From: Rhodoluna sp.
GTDB taxonomy: Bacteria > Actinomycetota > Actinomycetes > Actinomycetales > Microbacteriaceae
Reading direction: 5' to 3'
Length of the DNA: 9,737 bases
NCBI GenBank assembly: GCA_026393335.1
Contig: JAPLAJ010000043.1
Span: forward strand, 1 to 9,737
Part shown: piece by piece, positions 1-6,194 of the stretch
How the letters are laid out: every line of letters begins with the position of its first letter
How positions within the stretch are numbered: the first letter of the stretch is position 1
Program-made: the position numbers and the translations under genes
Notes under the pieces: generated by a model
What the model was told of the DNA's origin: nothing
Databases searched by the model: none
Seen by the model: the letters and a program-made list of their open reading frames with translations, nothing else

Positions 1-321
1 GATGCAACTGAGTCAGTTCAAGATGCTTCGGAGTTCAACAACAACGGATGGGTTATCCACGCCATCCAAGCAGCATTCAAAGTAATCATGTCCACAGCAA
101 CTGAAACACCTGAACATTTTGTTCTGGGCATCGAAGCAGCTGTTCGAGTTGGTAATGACACCGATTCGGTTGCAGCTATCGCAGGTGCTTTACTTGGGGC
201 TCGTTGGGGATACTCAGCTATTCCTAAGCCTTGGCTTAAAAAAATTCATGGCTGGCCTGGCTACAAATCTAAAGATCTAGTTTCTCTTGCAGATTCCATC
301 ACTGAACCTATTTGGCTCTAG
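1..321 (+). CDS. ADP-ribosylglycohydrolase family protein, C-terminal part (5' end outside window)
   Basis: The reading frame is open from base 1 and ends at the TAG at 319-321, giving the last 106 residues. Enzymes of this family (DraG/ARH type) remove ADP-ribose from proteins or small molecules using two metal ions. The visible family signature is GNDTDSVAAIAGALLGARWG at residues 51-70 of the fragment. Its two aspartates (D53, D55) match the C-terminal metal ligands of the family. Upstream is the conserved NNGWVIHAIQAAF stretch, and downstream IPKPWLKKIHGWPG, also typical. The ATG at 88 lies inside the conserved domain and is not the start. The N-terminal metal ligands lie outside the window, so activity cannot be judged and the substrate is unknown. 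Confidence 0.88.
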   Translation, partial: DATESVQDASEFNNNGWVIHAIQAAFKVIMSTATETPEHFVLGIEAAVRVGNDTDSVAAIAGALLGARWGYSAIPKPWLKKIHGWPGYKSKDLVSLADSITEPIWL

Positions 322-421
322 AAATTAACGCTGTCTGAACTTCGGCAAGTTATCAGGGCTCGGCCTATAAACAGAAGTATTCTGCTAGTAGAGCGACAAG
401 AGCCAATTTATAGGAATGTGC

Positions 422-1738
422 ATGCCTGAAAATCAAGAGCGTAGAACTGACCCGCTATTCGAATTCATTGTGGTCGGCTCGCTAATTCTTGGAGCTATTT
501 TTGCTTTCGGTCCAGGCAAGTCAGAAGCAACTCCGCTACCAGAGGAGAAGCCAAATCCTGTGGTTGTCAAAAAGAGCTACGTTGAACCAACAGGAAAAGT
601 TCAAGTCATCGCATCAGGACTTAGAGCCCCTTGGGAAGTTGTGTTCCTACCAGATGGTCAAGCACTTGTGGATGAAAGAGACTCTGGATCGATACTTCTT
701 GTTAGCAAAGATCTAAAAGTAACAAAGGTTGGATTTACCAATACTGCTCCACCGTGTGAGAAGTTCTGCGAAGGTGGCACATTAGGCATGGCTATCGCTG
801 CAGACAGAGCCGATGAGAAACTAAGTTTGTTTGTATTTCAAACAACAAGCAAAGATAACCGAATCCTCAAATACGATCTCAATACTGACGATGCAGGTTC
901 TTGGAGCTTGGCTGCTAAAAGAGTTTTGATTCAAGGAATTGAACGCAGCGGTAAATCAACTACACACAATGGTGGCCGTCTTGCTATTGGCCCTGATGAC
1001 AAACTTTGGGTCAGCCTTGGTGATTCAGGTATGCGTGGTGTTACCTCACAAAACTGGAAGCGACTTGCCGGTTCCATTCTGAGAATGAATCTTGATGGCA
1101 CGGTGCCAGATGACAACCCTAAAAAGAACTCCTTTGTTTGGGCTAAGGGACTAAGAGATACTCAAGGAATGGCCTGGGATAACTTTGGCAATATGTGGAC
1201 TACCGAATTTGGTCAGGACACTTGGGATGAGCTAAACCTCATGGAAAAAGGTAAGAACTACGGTTGGCCAATTGCAGAAGGATTCTTCAAGTTTGTTGAA
1301 ACACCACTTGAACCGGGTAACCCAGGATCTAACGATCAGGGGACTGCCGATAATCCTGCACCTAAGCCGACCATTCCTTCAATGCCTTCAAATGTTGAGA
1401 TGCTCAACGACTCTAGATTTACACCACCGGTTTTGGCTTGGCACCCTTCAGAAGCAGCTTGCAGCGGCATCACATTCGTCAGAGGATCATTGATTTCTGC
1501 CTGCCTACGAGGAGGCAAGCTCTGGGTGATTCCTGTAATTGGAGATAAGCAACTTGGAGAACCTAAAGAGTTCTTCAAAGGTAGATTTGGCAGGCTCAGA
1601 AAGGCCACAGTGGCCCCTGATGGCTCAATGTGGATAATCACTAGTAATAAAGATGGACGTGGTGGCTGGTCAAGCGGAGGAGAGAATCCGCAGGATGATC
1701 GCATCATTCGAGTACCCCTAAAGACTGTGTACTACTAG
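422..1738 (+). CDS. PQQ-dependent sugar (aldose) dehydrogenase family protein, membrane-anchored
   Basis: A 438-residue six-bladed beta-propeller of the glucose/sorbosone dehydrogenase family, expected to oxidise aldoses outside the membrane with pyrroloquinoline quinone. A hydrophobic segment at residues 13-30 (FEFIVVGSLILGAIFAFG) follows a charged N-terminus and suggests a signal anchor; no lipobox cysteine is present. Family landmarks are GLRAPWEVVFLPDGQALVDERDSG (67-90, compressed), catalytic-type His182 in HNGGRLAIGPDDKLWVSLGD, GLRDTQGMAWD (243-253), DELNLMEKGKNYGWP (269-283) and the RLR motif near 391 followed by VAPDGSMWIITSNKDGRG. I chose ATG 422 because AGGA at 412-415 sits six bases before it. 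The ATG at 416 touches that site and would have no usable spacing. A TATAGG at 409-414 would instead allow a leaderless start at the same ATG. The substrate, and whether the host makes PQQ, cannot be told from this window. Confidence 0.85.
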   Translation: MPENQERRTDPLFEFIVVGSLILGAIFAFGPGKSEATPLPEEKPNPVVVKKSYVEPTGKVQVIASGLRAPWEVVFLPDGQALVDERDSGSILLVSKDLKVTKVGFTNTAPPCEKFCEGGTLGMAIAADRADEKLSLFVFQTTSKDNRILKYDLNTDDAGSWSLAAKRVLIQGIERSGKSTTHNGGRLAIGPDDKLWVSLGDSGMRGVTSQNWKRLAGSILRMNLDGTVPDDNPKKNSFVWAKGLRDTQGMAWDNFGNMWTTEFGQDTWDELNLMEKGKNYGWPIAEGFFKFVETPLEPGNPGSNDQGTADNPAPKPTIPSMPSNVEMLNDSRFTPPVLAWHPSEAACSGITFVRGSLISACLRGGKLWVIPVIGDKQLGEPKEFFKGRFGRLRKATVAPDGSMWIITSNKDGRGGWSSGGENPQDDRIIRVPLKTVYY

Positions 1739-1829
1739 TTCACAGGTTTCTTTCAGGGTTCCAAATCGTTACAACCCAGTGGCCCATATCCTATTTACTG
1801 GCCTATTCATGTCCTAGGCTGGAAACACA

Positions 1830-1863
1830 TATACGTTTTGTGCGAAGCGTCCGTTCTGAAAGG
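1830..1863 (+). promoter_or_regulatory. Candidate -10 box and ribosome binding site of the modular surface protein gene
   Basis: TATACG at 1830-1835 is a plausible -10 hexamer, putting the transcript start near 1842. No good -35 is visible; TTCATG at 1806-1811 is weak. GAAAGG at 1858-1863 is a clear ribosome binding site, five bases before the ATG at 1869, and it fixes that start. The 130-base gap before the gene holds no terminator that I can support, so read-through from the dehydrogenase gene is possible. Confidence 0.4.
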
Positions 1864-1868
1864 TAACA

Positions 1869-3902
1869 ATGTTTCGCAAAACGCTAGCGAGCTTTTTAGC
1901 TCTTCCTCTACTTACTCTAGGTCTCTCAGCTGCTAATGCAGCGGCAGCTCCTTACACTCAAAACTTTGAAGCTATGCCCACATATTCAGGCGTCGATTTC
2001 GACGGAGGTGTTGGAACTGTTGTATCAGATCAGCCTGCTGGGGAAGGATTCACGTCGGGTAAAGCTCTAAAAATAGAAACCAAAACTAAGGCTTGGGCTG
2101 GTACCAAGATTGTGATGCCAACAACTTTTAGTTTCATCTCTAGCACTAATAAGACAGGATCTATTTCTGTTTATTCTCCAGATGCTCAGAGCCGTTGCTT
2201 CGTTATGAAACTTGAAGGACCTACGCCTGACATATTCATCGAACGCAAGCTCAGTGTCACATCTGGTTGGCAAACACTTACCTTCAACTATGCAGCTAAT
2301 TACGACTCCTCAAAGAACTACAACGTGGTCGCATTTATGCCCGATTTCTTTGGTGTTGGTTGCAACATGGTCTGGAACGCCGATAACAAGCCACTTACAA
2401 CTTGGTATGTGGACAACATTTCATTCCCCGGTGCACGTGACGCTGGAGAAGTTGTAGTTCCAGAAGATCGCTCTGCTCCTCCTGTTCTAGTGAACTTTGA
2501 AAGCAATGACACCTCTGGTTACGAATTGATTGACTTCAATGGTGCTGCTTCAAGCATTGTTACTGATGCACCTGCCGAGGGCTCTATCGGTTCCACAAAA
2601 GCAATGAAGGTTGTTACCGTGGGAGGAACCTCTGGCACAACAATTGTCAGAAAAACCCCAATGGCCTCTTTGATCTCAGCAGCTACTTTCGTAGCAAAGG
2701 CAAATATTTACTCGCCAGTTTCCGGCAAAACAATCATGCTAAAGATTGAAAGTACTGTTCACCCATCGCAGATTGTGGAAATTCGACAGACTAGCGTGGC
2801 TGGATGGAAGACCTATAGCTTCAACTTCGAAGTTGGTGGAAACGTTACGGCTATCGATTATGCACAGGCCAACATATTCTTCGACTTCCTTGGTAACGGC
2901 TCAGACAACCCTTGGTACATGGATGATCTTGCATTCAACGGCGCGGTCGGTGCTACCCTTCCTGGCGGTGGCGGTGGTGGCGATGGCGGCGGTGGCGGTG
3001 GCGGCGGTGGCAACAACGGTGCTGGCGACCCTACCTCAACCCTTCTAACTTACGAAGGCTCTGACAACCTTGGTGCTCTAAACACCGAAGGTGCTACCCC
3101 AGAAAAGCCACAGGGTCTATTCGGTGGAGCAACTGCTGTTATCACTGAAGCTCCGGCCGGTGGTCTAGGTGGAAGTGCTTTGGCAATTACTAAGACTGGT
3201 GAGCCTTGGGCAGGTTTGAATGCCCTTGTTAGTGCTGATGGTGCAGTTAGATACACAAATTCAGACAACACTAAGGTCACATTCAACTACTACTCTCCTA
3301 AGGGAAGCAGCCCGATTGCTATCCAGCTTTTCAATGGCGAGACCATGGCAGTTGAAATGATTCAGACTGCCGCTGCGGGTTGGAACAACATTTCCTTCGA
3401 CTTAGCAACTGCAGCTAACTGGTCATCATTGGTCAAGTACAACAAGCTAGTTATCTTCCCTGACTTCCAAGTTGTATCAGCTGGCGAGGTTTTCTACCTA
3501 GATAACGTTGCAGTCAACGGAGCAGTAACTCCGCAGATCGAAATCGGTGGACCGGTTGACCCAGGGCCGCTAGTTACTAAGCCTGCGGTAAAGACAGCTG
3601 CTTCTGTATCTACAACCACACCTAAGGTTGGCGTTACTTTGAGGGCAACTAAGGGTACTTGGACTGGTTCAACTATGACCCATAAGTACACCTGGTACCG
3701 CTGTACTGTAGTTGGCAAGACTGCTCTAAAAGCAAAGCCATCTTCAGCTGCTAAGTGTTCAGTGATTGCAGGTAAGACTGCAAGTTCACTGAAGTTGACT
3801 AAGGCTGAGAAGGGCAAGTACATCCGAGTTATGGTTACTGCAACCAACTCAAAGGGATCTGCAATGACCGTGTCTAAGACAACCACTAAAAAGGTTGGCT
3901 AG
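1869..3902 (+). CDS. Secreted multi-modular protein: three carbohydrate-binding-like modules, poly-Gly linker, Ig-like C-terminus
   Basis: 677 residues. A signal peptide covers about residues 1-27 (MFRKTLASFLALPLLTLGL, then SAANAAAA). Three related beta-rich modules follow at about 29-190, 206-359 and 393-553. Each starts with an NFE/TYE-like strand. Shared later elements are a GKAL/TKAM/GSAL strand, VYSP/IYSP/YYSP, AGW or SGW before a TFNF-like strand, and a closing WYVDNISFPGA / WYMDDLAFNGA / FYLDNVAVNGA. This pattern resembles non-catalytic modules attached to secreted glycoside hydrolases, but no catalytic domain is present. Residues 366-381 are almost all glycine. Residues 572-677 form an actinobacterial Ig-like unit (PKVGVTLRATKGTWTG, WYRC, LTKAEKGKYIRVMVTATNSKG) with two cysteines that may pair. 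Module 1 also has two cysteines. There is no LPXTG motif, C-terminal membrane helix or S-layer domain, so it is probably released or held non-covalently. Sugar binding is inferred. Confidence 0.75.
   Translation: MFRKTLASFLALPLLTLGLSAANAAAAPYTQNFEAMPTYSGVDFDGGVGTVVSDQPAGEGFTSGKALKIETKTKAWAGTKIVMPTTFSFISSTNKTGSISVYSPDAQSRCFVMKLEGPTPDIFIERKLSVTSGWQTLTFNYAANYDSSKNYNVVAFMPDFFGVGCNMVWNADNKPLTTWYVDNISFPGARDAGEVVVPEDRSAPPVLVNFESNDTSGYELIDFNGAASSIVTDAPAEGSIGSTKAMKVVTVGGTSGTTIVRKTPMASLISAATFVAKANIYSPVSGKTIMLKIESTVHPSQIVEIRQTSVAGWKTYSFNFEVGGNVTAIDYAQANIFFDFLGNGSDNPWYMDDLAFNGAVGATLPGGGGGGDGGGGGGGGGNNGAGDPTSTLLTYEGSDNLGALNTEGATPEKPQGLFGGATAVITEAPAGGLGGSALAITKTGEPWAGLNALVSADGAVRYTNSDNTKVTFNYYSPKGSSPIAIQLFNGETMAVEMIQTAAAGWNNISFDLATAANWSSLVKYNKLVIFPDFQVVSAGEVFYLDNVAVNGAVTPQIEIGGPVDPGPLVTKPAVKTAASVSTTTPKVGVTLRATKGTWTGSTMTHKYTWYRCTVVGKTALKAKPSSAAKCSVIAGKTASSLKLTKAEKGKYIRVMVTATNSKGSAMTVSKTTTKKVG
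2964..3011 (+). repeat. GGN-codon repeat tract encoding a poly-glycine linker
   Basis: Sixteen codons, fifteen GGC or GGT plus one GAT, encode six glycines, one aspartate and nine glycines. The tract is far richer in G+C than its surroundings and contains several copies of the 9-mer GGCGGTGGC. It separates the second and third modules of the surface protein and probably acts as a flexible spacer. Length change by whole codons would keep the frame. Confidence 0.85.
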
Positions 3903-3923
3903 TCAGCTAAAGATTCAATAACT

Positions 3924-3960
3924 AAACCCCCAAAGAAAACTCTTTGGGGGTTTCGTTTTA
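3924..3960. terminator. Rho-independent terminator, probably bidirectional
   Basis: A perfect 13-bp stem (AAACCCCCAAAGA at 3924-3936, TCTTTGGGGGTTT at 3941-3953) closes a four-base AAAC loop and is followed by TTTCGTTTTA on the + strand. On the - strand the tail after the stem reads TTTAGTTATT. It lies between the convergent surface-protein and DUF1801 genes, 21 bases past one stop and 15 past the other, so it can serve both. Confidence 0.92.
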
Positions 3961-3968
3961 TCAAATTT

Positions 3969-4403
3969 CTAACTTGCTGCTTTTATGATCAGCTCTTTTA
4001 TTTGAGACTCAACCTTAGGAGTCAGTTTGATTAGTGCGAATGAGGTAGGCCAGAAATTACCATCGTCTAGATTAGAGTGCTCTGAGAAACCTAGGGTTGA
4101 GACTCTAGCTTTGAACATGCCCGCGTTCTGGAAGAAAATGATGACTTTTCCGGTCTTACCTGGATTATAGAAAGATGGCATTCCGTACCAAGTTTTAGCA
4201 ACAAGGTGAGGAGCATTCTTTTCAACGAGAGCTTTGATTCGAAGAGCCATTTCCTTCTCTTCCTTAGGCATCTTGTTGACCTTCTCCATGAATGCCTTTA
4301 GGTCTGTTTCTGCGTTAGCTACGCGCTTGGCTTCGTTGGCTCTATCTTTCATAGCTTGGCGCTCTGCAGCGGTAAAGCCAGAGGCGGACTTCTTCTCAGC
4401 CAT
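3969..4403 (-). CDS. DUF1801 domain protein
   Basis: A 144-residue soluble protein. The N-terminal third is charged and helical (MAEKKSASGFTAAERQAMKD onward, rich in Lys, Glu and Ala). It is followed by a DUF1801-type domain with its typical core: IKALVEKNAPHL, KTWYGMPSFY (about 72-81), GKVIIFFQNAGMFKAR, STLGFSEHSNLDDGNFWPTSFAL and a closing helix. The wider family includes the frataxin-like Bacillus YdhG/Fra, but this long N-terminal form is a distinct actinobacterial type and I would not assign an iron role to it. The start is secure: GAAAGGA (4410-4416 on the complementary strand) lies six bases before the ATG. It is transcribed away from the HNH-like gene across a 61-base divergent gap. 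Confidence 0.8.
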   Translation of the reverse strand: MAEKKSASGFTAAERQAMKDRANEAKRVANAETDLKAFMEKVNKMPKEEKEMALRIKALVEKNAPHLVAKTWYGMPSFYNPGKTGKVIIFFQNAGMFKARVSTLGFSEHSNLDDGNFWPTSFALIKLTPKVESQIKELIIKAAS

Positions 4404-4427
4404 CAGTGTTCCTTTCAGTTGATACAG

Positions 4428-4443
4428 ACAAGTTTAAACCTGT
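4428..4443. promoter_or_regulatory. Near-perfect inverted repeat in the divergent promoter gap (candidate operator)
   Basis: ACAAGTTTAAACCTGT is a 16-base inverted repeat around the perfect core GTTTAAAC, with one mismatched pair. It sits in the 61-base gap between the divergent DUF1801 and HNH-like genes. It overlaps where the -35 of the HNH-like gene would be, and contains a possible - strand -10 (TAAACT, 4436-4431) for the DUF1801 gene. A regulator could therefore act on both genes, but a short AT-centred palindrome can also arise by chance. Confidence 0.3.
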
Positions 4444-4452
4444 GATTTGGCG

Positions 4453-4465
4453 TAATCTTGGCTAA
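4453..4465 (+). promoter_or_regulatory. -10 box for a leaderless start of the HNH-like gene
   Basis: TAATCT at 4453-4458 is followed by exactly six bases and then the ATG at 4465, which would put the transcript start at the A of the start codon. No Shine-Dalgarno sequence precedes this ATG. Leaderless transcripts of this kind are well known in Actinobacteria. Confidence 0.55.
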
Positions 4466-4908
4466 TGAGTGATTTAGAGGCAATCGGACAAAGAGATAAC
4501 TGGATCTGCTGGTTATGCGATGAGCCTGTTGACTCTGAAGGTTCTGTCAATAATGATCGTGGACCTAGCGCTGATAGTTACTTCATAGCTAAGGCCAAAA
4601 AAGGTGAAAAAGCCCAAGAGAGATTAGCTCACAGGGCTTGTAACACTATGAAGGGCAAGATTGACCCGGTCATTCAGTGGCCAAGCAATCTAATGGTCTT
4701 TGAACCAGCAGCAATCATCGCAACGGTTGAGCGTTTAGCAAAAAAAGGTGGCCGAGAAGCTGTTGGTCGCTGTGCCGATAGTAAAGATGCTGAACAAGCA
4801 TCACAGTGGTTAGTCGATAGGCTTTCAAGATTTGCGCCAGAGCTGAGTTTCAAAACAGAAGTTATGCCAGGTGGGGGACAGTTTGTTCTCATGCTTCGGT
4901 TGGCTTAG
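4465..4908 (+). CDS. HNH-endonuclease-like protein lacking the expected catalytic histidine
   Basis: A 147-residue protein whose N-terminal half has the HNH zinc scaffold: C15-x2-C18 (CWLC), then LAHRACNTMKG with H56, C59, N60 and K63. In active HNH nucleases a DH pair lies between these elements, supplying the general-base histidine. Here the corresponding place reads SADSYFIAKAKKG, with Ser38 where His is expected. The fold is probably kept but normal DNA cleavage is doubtful. The C-terminal half (about 67-147) has a conserved-looking helix VERLAKKGGREAVGRC and a closing PGGGQFVLMLRL strand, and I do not recognise it. Only 12 bases separate it from the next gene, so the two are probably co-transcribed. 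It could be a repurposed binding protein, or a subfamily in which this serine is normal. Confidence 0.6.
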   Translation: MSDLEAIGQRDNWICWLCDEPVDSEGSVNNDRGPSADSYFIAKAKKGEKAQERLAHRACNTMKGKIDPVIQWPSNLMVFEPAAIIATVERLAKKGGREAVGRCADSKDAEQASQWLVDRLSRFAPELSFKTEVMPGGGQFVLMLRLA

Positions 4909-4920
4909 AAGAACTCCACT

Positions 4921-6111
4921 ATGAGTAAACCAATTAGGGTCATCTTCCTTACCTTCTACTTTGAAGCTTGGGATGCATTCGATGCCATCTACAAGCAGAT
5001 GAAAGCAGATCCTAGATTTGAACCACTGGTCATAACTATGCCTCGAAAACTTACCGGCTATGAGAAGTTCCAAGATGAAGAGCTAGTAAGTTCCTATCTT
5101 GACTCGATTCACATAGATCACGAAAGATTCAAGTTCAAAAAGAGTAAAGATGGTTTAGCCAGACTTAGAGAACTCAGCCCTGACTACATTTTCTTGAACT
5201 ACCCTTGGCAGCGAAACTACAAGAAGAACTATCAAATAGAGAAACTGATTGAGTTTACAAAAGTTTGCTATGTTCCATACTTCTCTACGTCTCTAGTAAA
5301 TGAACCAGGGGTTGAAGGCGTTGCGCTACATCAATACACTCAAGCCACTCACCAGCTGGCGCACATGGTCTTTTTGCAAGACGCGGAAACTAAAGAAGCC
5401 TTTGATGCTAACGGTCGAGCAGAACACGCTTTTCTAACTGGCACACCAAAGATAGATGCACTTCTAGAAGCAAAAGATAAAGTAACTCCACACTGGCCGA
5501 TATCTAGGTCCCTACCAACCGGTGAACAACCTATGAGAGTTGTCTGGGCACCACATCACAGCTATGGGATTAGTTGGCTAAACTTTGGACACTTCAATAA
5601 TCAAAAAGACATGATGTTGACTTATGCCAAACAACATCCTGAAATAGATCTAGTTCTAAGACCCCACCCATTTCTATTTGGCACTCTAACTGGACGAGAT
5701 CTTATGACTGCAGATCAGTTGAAGACCTGGCGAACCCAATGGGACTCTTTACCTAATACATTCACAGATATAGATGGACCTTTTACTAGCCTTGCGCTAG
5801 CTTCCGATGCTCTTATAACCGACGGAGTTTCCTTTATTGCGGAGTATCCATTAGTTACAAACAAGCCGGCAATCTTTTGGAAAAAACCTGAGCACTGGGA
5901 GTTTTCTACCCTGGGCAAGATTGCTGAGAACAGCTCAGTCATAGTTTCATCCATGGCTGAGGTAGAGAAGGCACTTGAACAGGTAAGCCAAGGAAAACTA
6001 CCTAAGCGGGAAGCAGAGATAGAGCAACTAATTAGAGCAGTTCGACCTAGTAAGGCATCTGCCGCTAGCTCTATAGTTGCCCTGGTCTTAAAGGACCACT
6101 CAGGTCAGTAG
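4921..6111 (+). CDS. CDP-glycerol glycerophosphotransferase-like protein (TagB/TagF type)
   Basis: A 396-residue protein, near the usual length of TagB-type enzymes, which transfer glycerol-phosphate from CDP-glycerol to a lipid-linked or polymer acceptor at the inner membrane face. It has a GT-B-like two-domain layout. Residues 4-40 form an N-terminal Rossmann-like part (IRVIFLTFYFEAWDAF). The linker TGTPKIDAL (173-181) matches the family's G-x-P-R-x-D-x-L motif. The C-terminal half carries VVWAPHHSYG (207-216), LRPHP (246-250) and SDALITDGVSFIAEYPL (295-311), the likely nucleotide and phosphate pocket, where family members have SD-LITDYSS. There is no signal peptide or membrane helix, as expected for a peripheral enzyme. 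No strong ribosome binding site precedes the ATG, so coupling to the upstream gene, whose stop is 12 bases away, is likely. The acceptor is unknown, and no other wall-polymer gene is nearby. Confidence 0.65.
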   Translation: MSKPIRVIFLTFYFEAWDAFDAIYKQMKADPRFEPLVITMPRKLTGYEKFQDEELVSSYLDSIHIDHERFKFKKSKDGLARLRELSPDYIFLNYPWQRNYKKNYQIEKLIEFTKVCYVPYFSTSLVNEPGVEGVALHQYTQATHQLAHMVFLQDAETKEAFDANGRAEHAFLTGTPKIDALLEAKDKVTPHWPISRSLPTGEQPMRVVWAPHHSYGISWLNFGHFNNQKDMMLTYAKQHPEIDLVLRPHPFLFGTLTGRDLMTADQLKTWRTQWDSLPNTFTDIDGPFTSLALASDALITDGVSFIAEYPLVTNKPAIFWKKPEHWEFSTLGKIAENSSVIVSSMAEVEKALEQVSQGKLPKREAEIEQLIRAVRPSKASAASSIVALVLKDHSGQ

Positions 6112-6175
6112 CGGTAAGGCATTTAGGCATACGCTTAGCGTTCCCTGAATCAGCAATCCAGCCACTGTCAGAGCC

Positions 6176-6194
6176 TATAGATTAGAGCCTGAAA
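6176..6194 (+). promoter_or_regulatory. Candidate promoter for near-leaderless start of ktrB
   Basis: The overlapping -10 candidates TATAGA (6176-6181) and TAGATT (6178-6183) would start transcription at about 6188-6190, only four to six bases before the ATG at 6194. No Shine-Dalgarno sequence is visible. A second candidate -10, TACGCT at 6130-6135, would give a leader of about 50 bases. The 82-base gap after the previous gene shows no convincing terminator. Confidence 0.4.

Noticed and set aside
88..321. Short ORF starting at ATG 88 as a separate small gene
   Set aside because: The frame is open from base 1 and the conserved domain begins upstream of this ATG, so it is an internal methionine of the truncated ADP-ribosylglycohydrolase gene.
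372..384. CAGAA-GTA-TTCTG hairpin in the gap after the first gene
   Set aside because: The stem is only five base pairs, AT-rich and without a T tract, so it is not a credible terminator.
416..421. ATG 416 as start of the dehydrogenase gene
   Set aside because: It directly abuts the AGGA site and the TATAGG hexamer, leaving no workable spacing; ATG 422 fits both.
1336..1707. - strand ORF inside the dehydrogenase gene
   Set aside because: It is antisense to the conserved propeller region, and its Pro/Ser-rich translation is typical of a shadow frame.
1776..1801. CCAGT...ACTGG inverted repeat before the surface-protein gene
   Set aside because: Five base pairs around a 16-base loop is easily expected by chance, and there is no T tract.
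3494..3886. Long - strand ORF inside the surface-protein gene
   Set aside because: It is antisense to a well-supported coding region with recognisable modules, its translation resembles no family I know, and no ribosome binding site is evident.
3860..3902. Possible cell-wall sorting signal at the end of the surface protein
   Set aside because: The C-terminus reads SKTTTKKVG directly after the Ig-like unit, with no LPXTG-like motif or hydrophobic helix.
6112..6193. Cyclic di-AMP riboswitch upstream of ktrB
   Set aside because: Such riboswitches occur before potassium genes in some Gram-positives, but this gap is only 82 bases, too short for the known class, and shows no matching structure.
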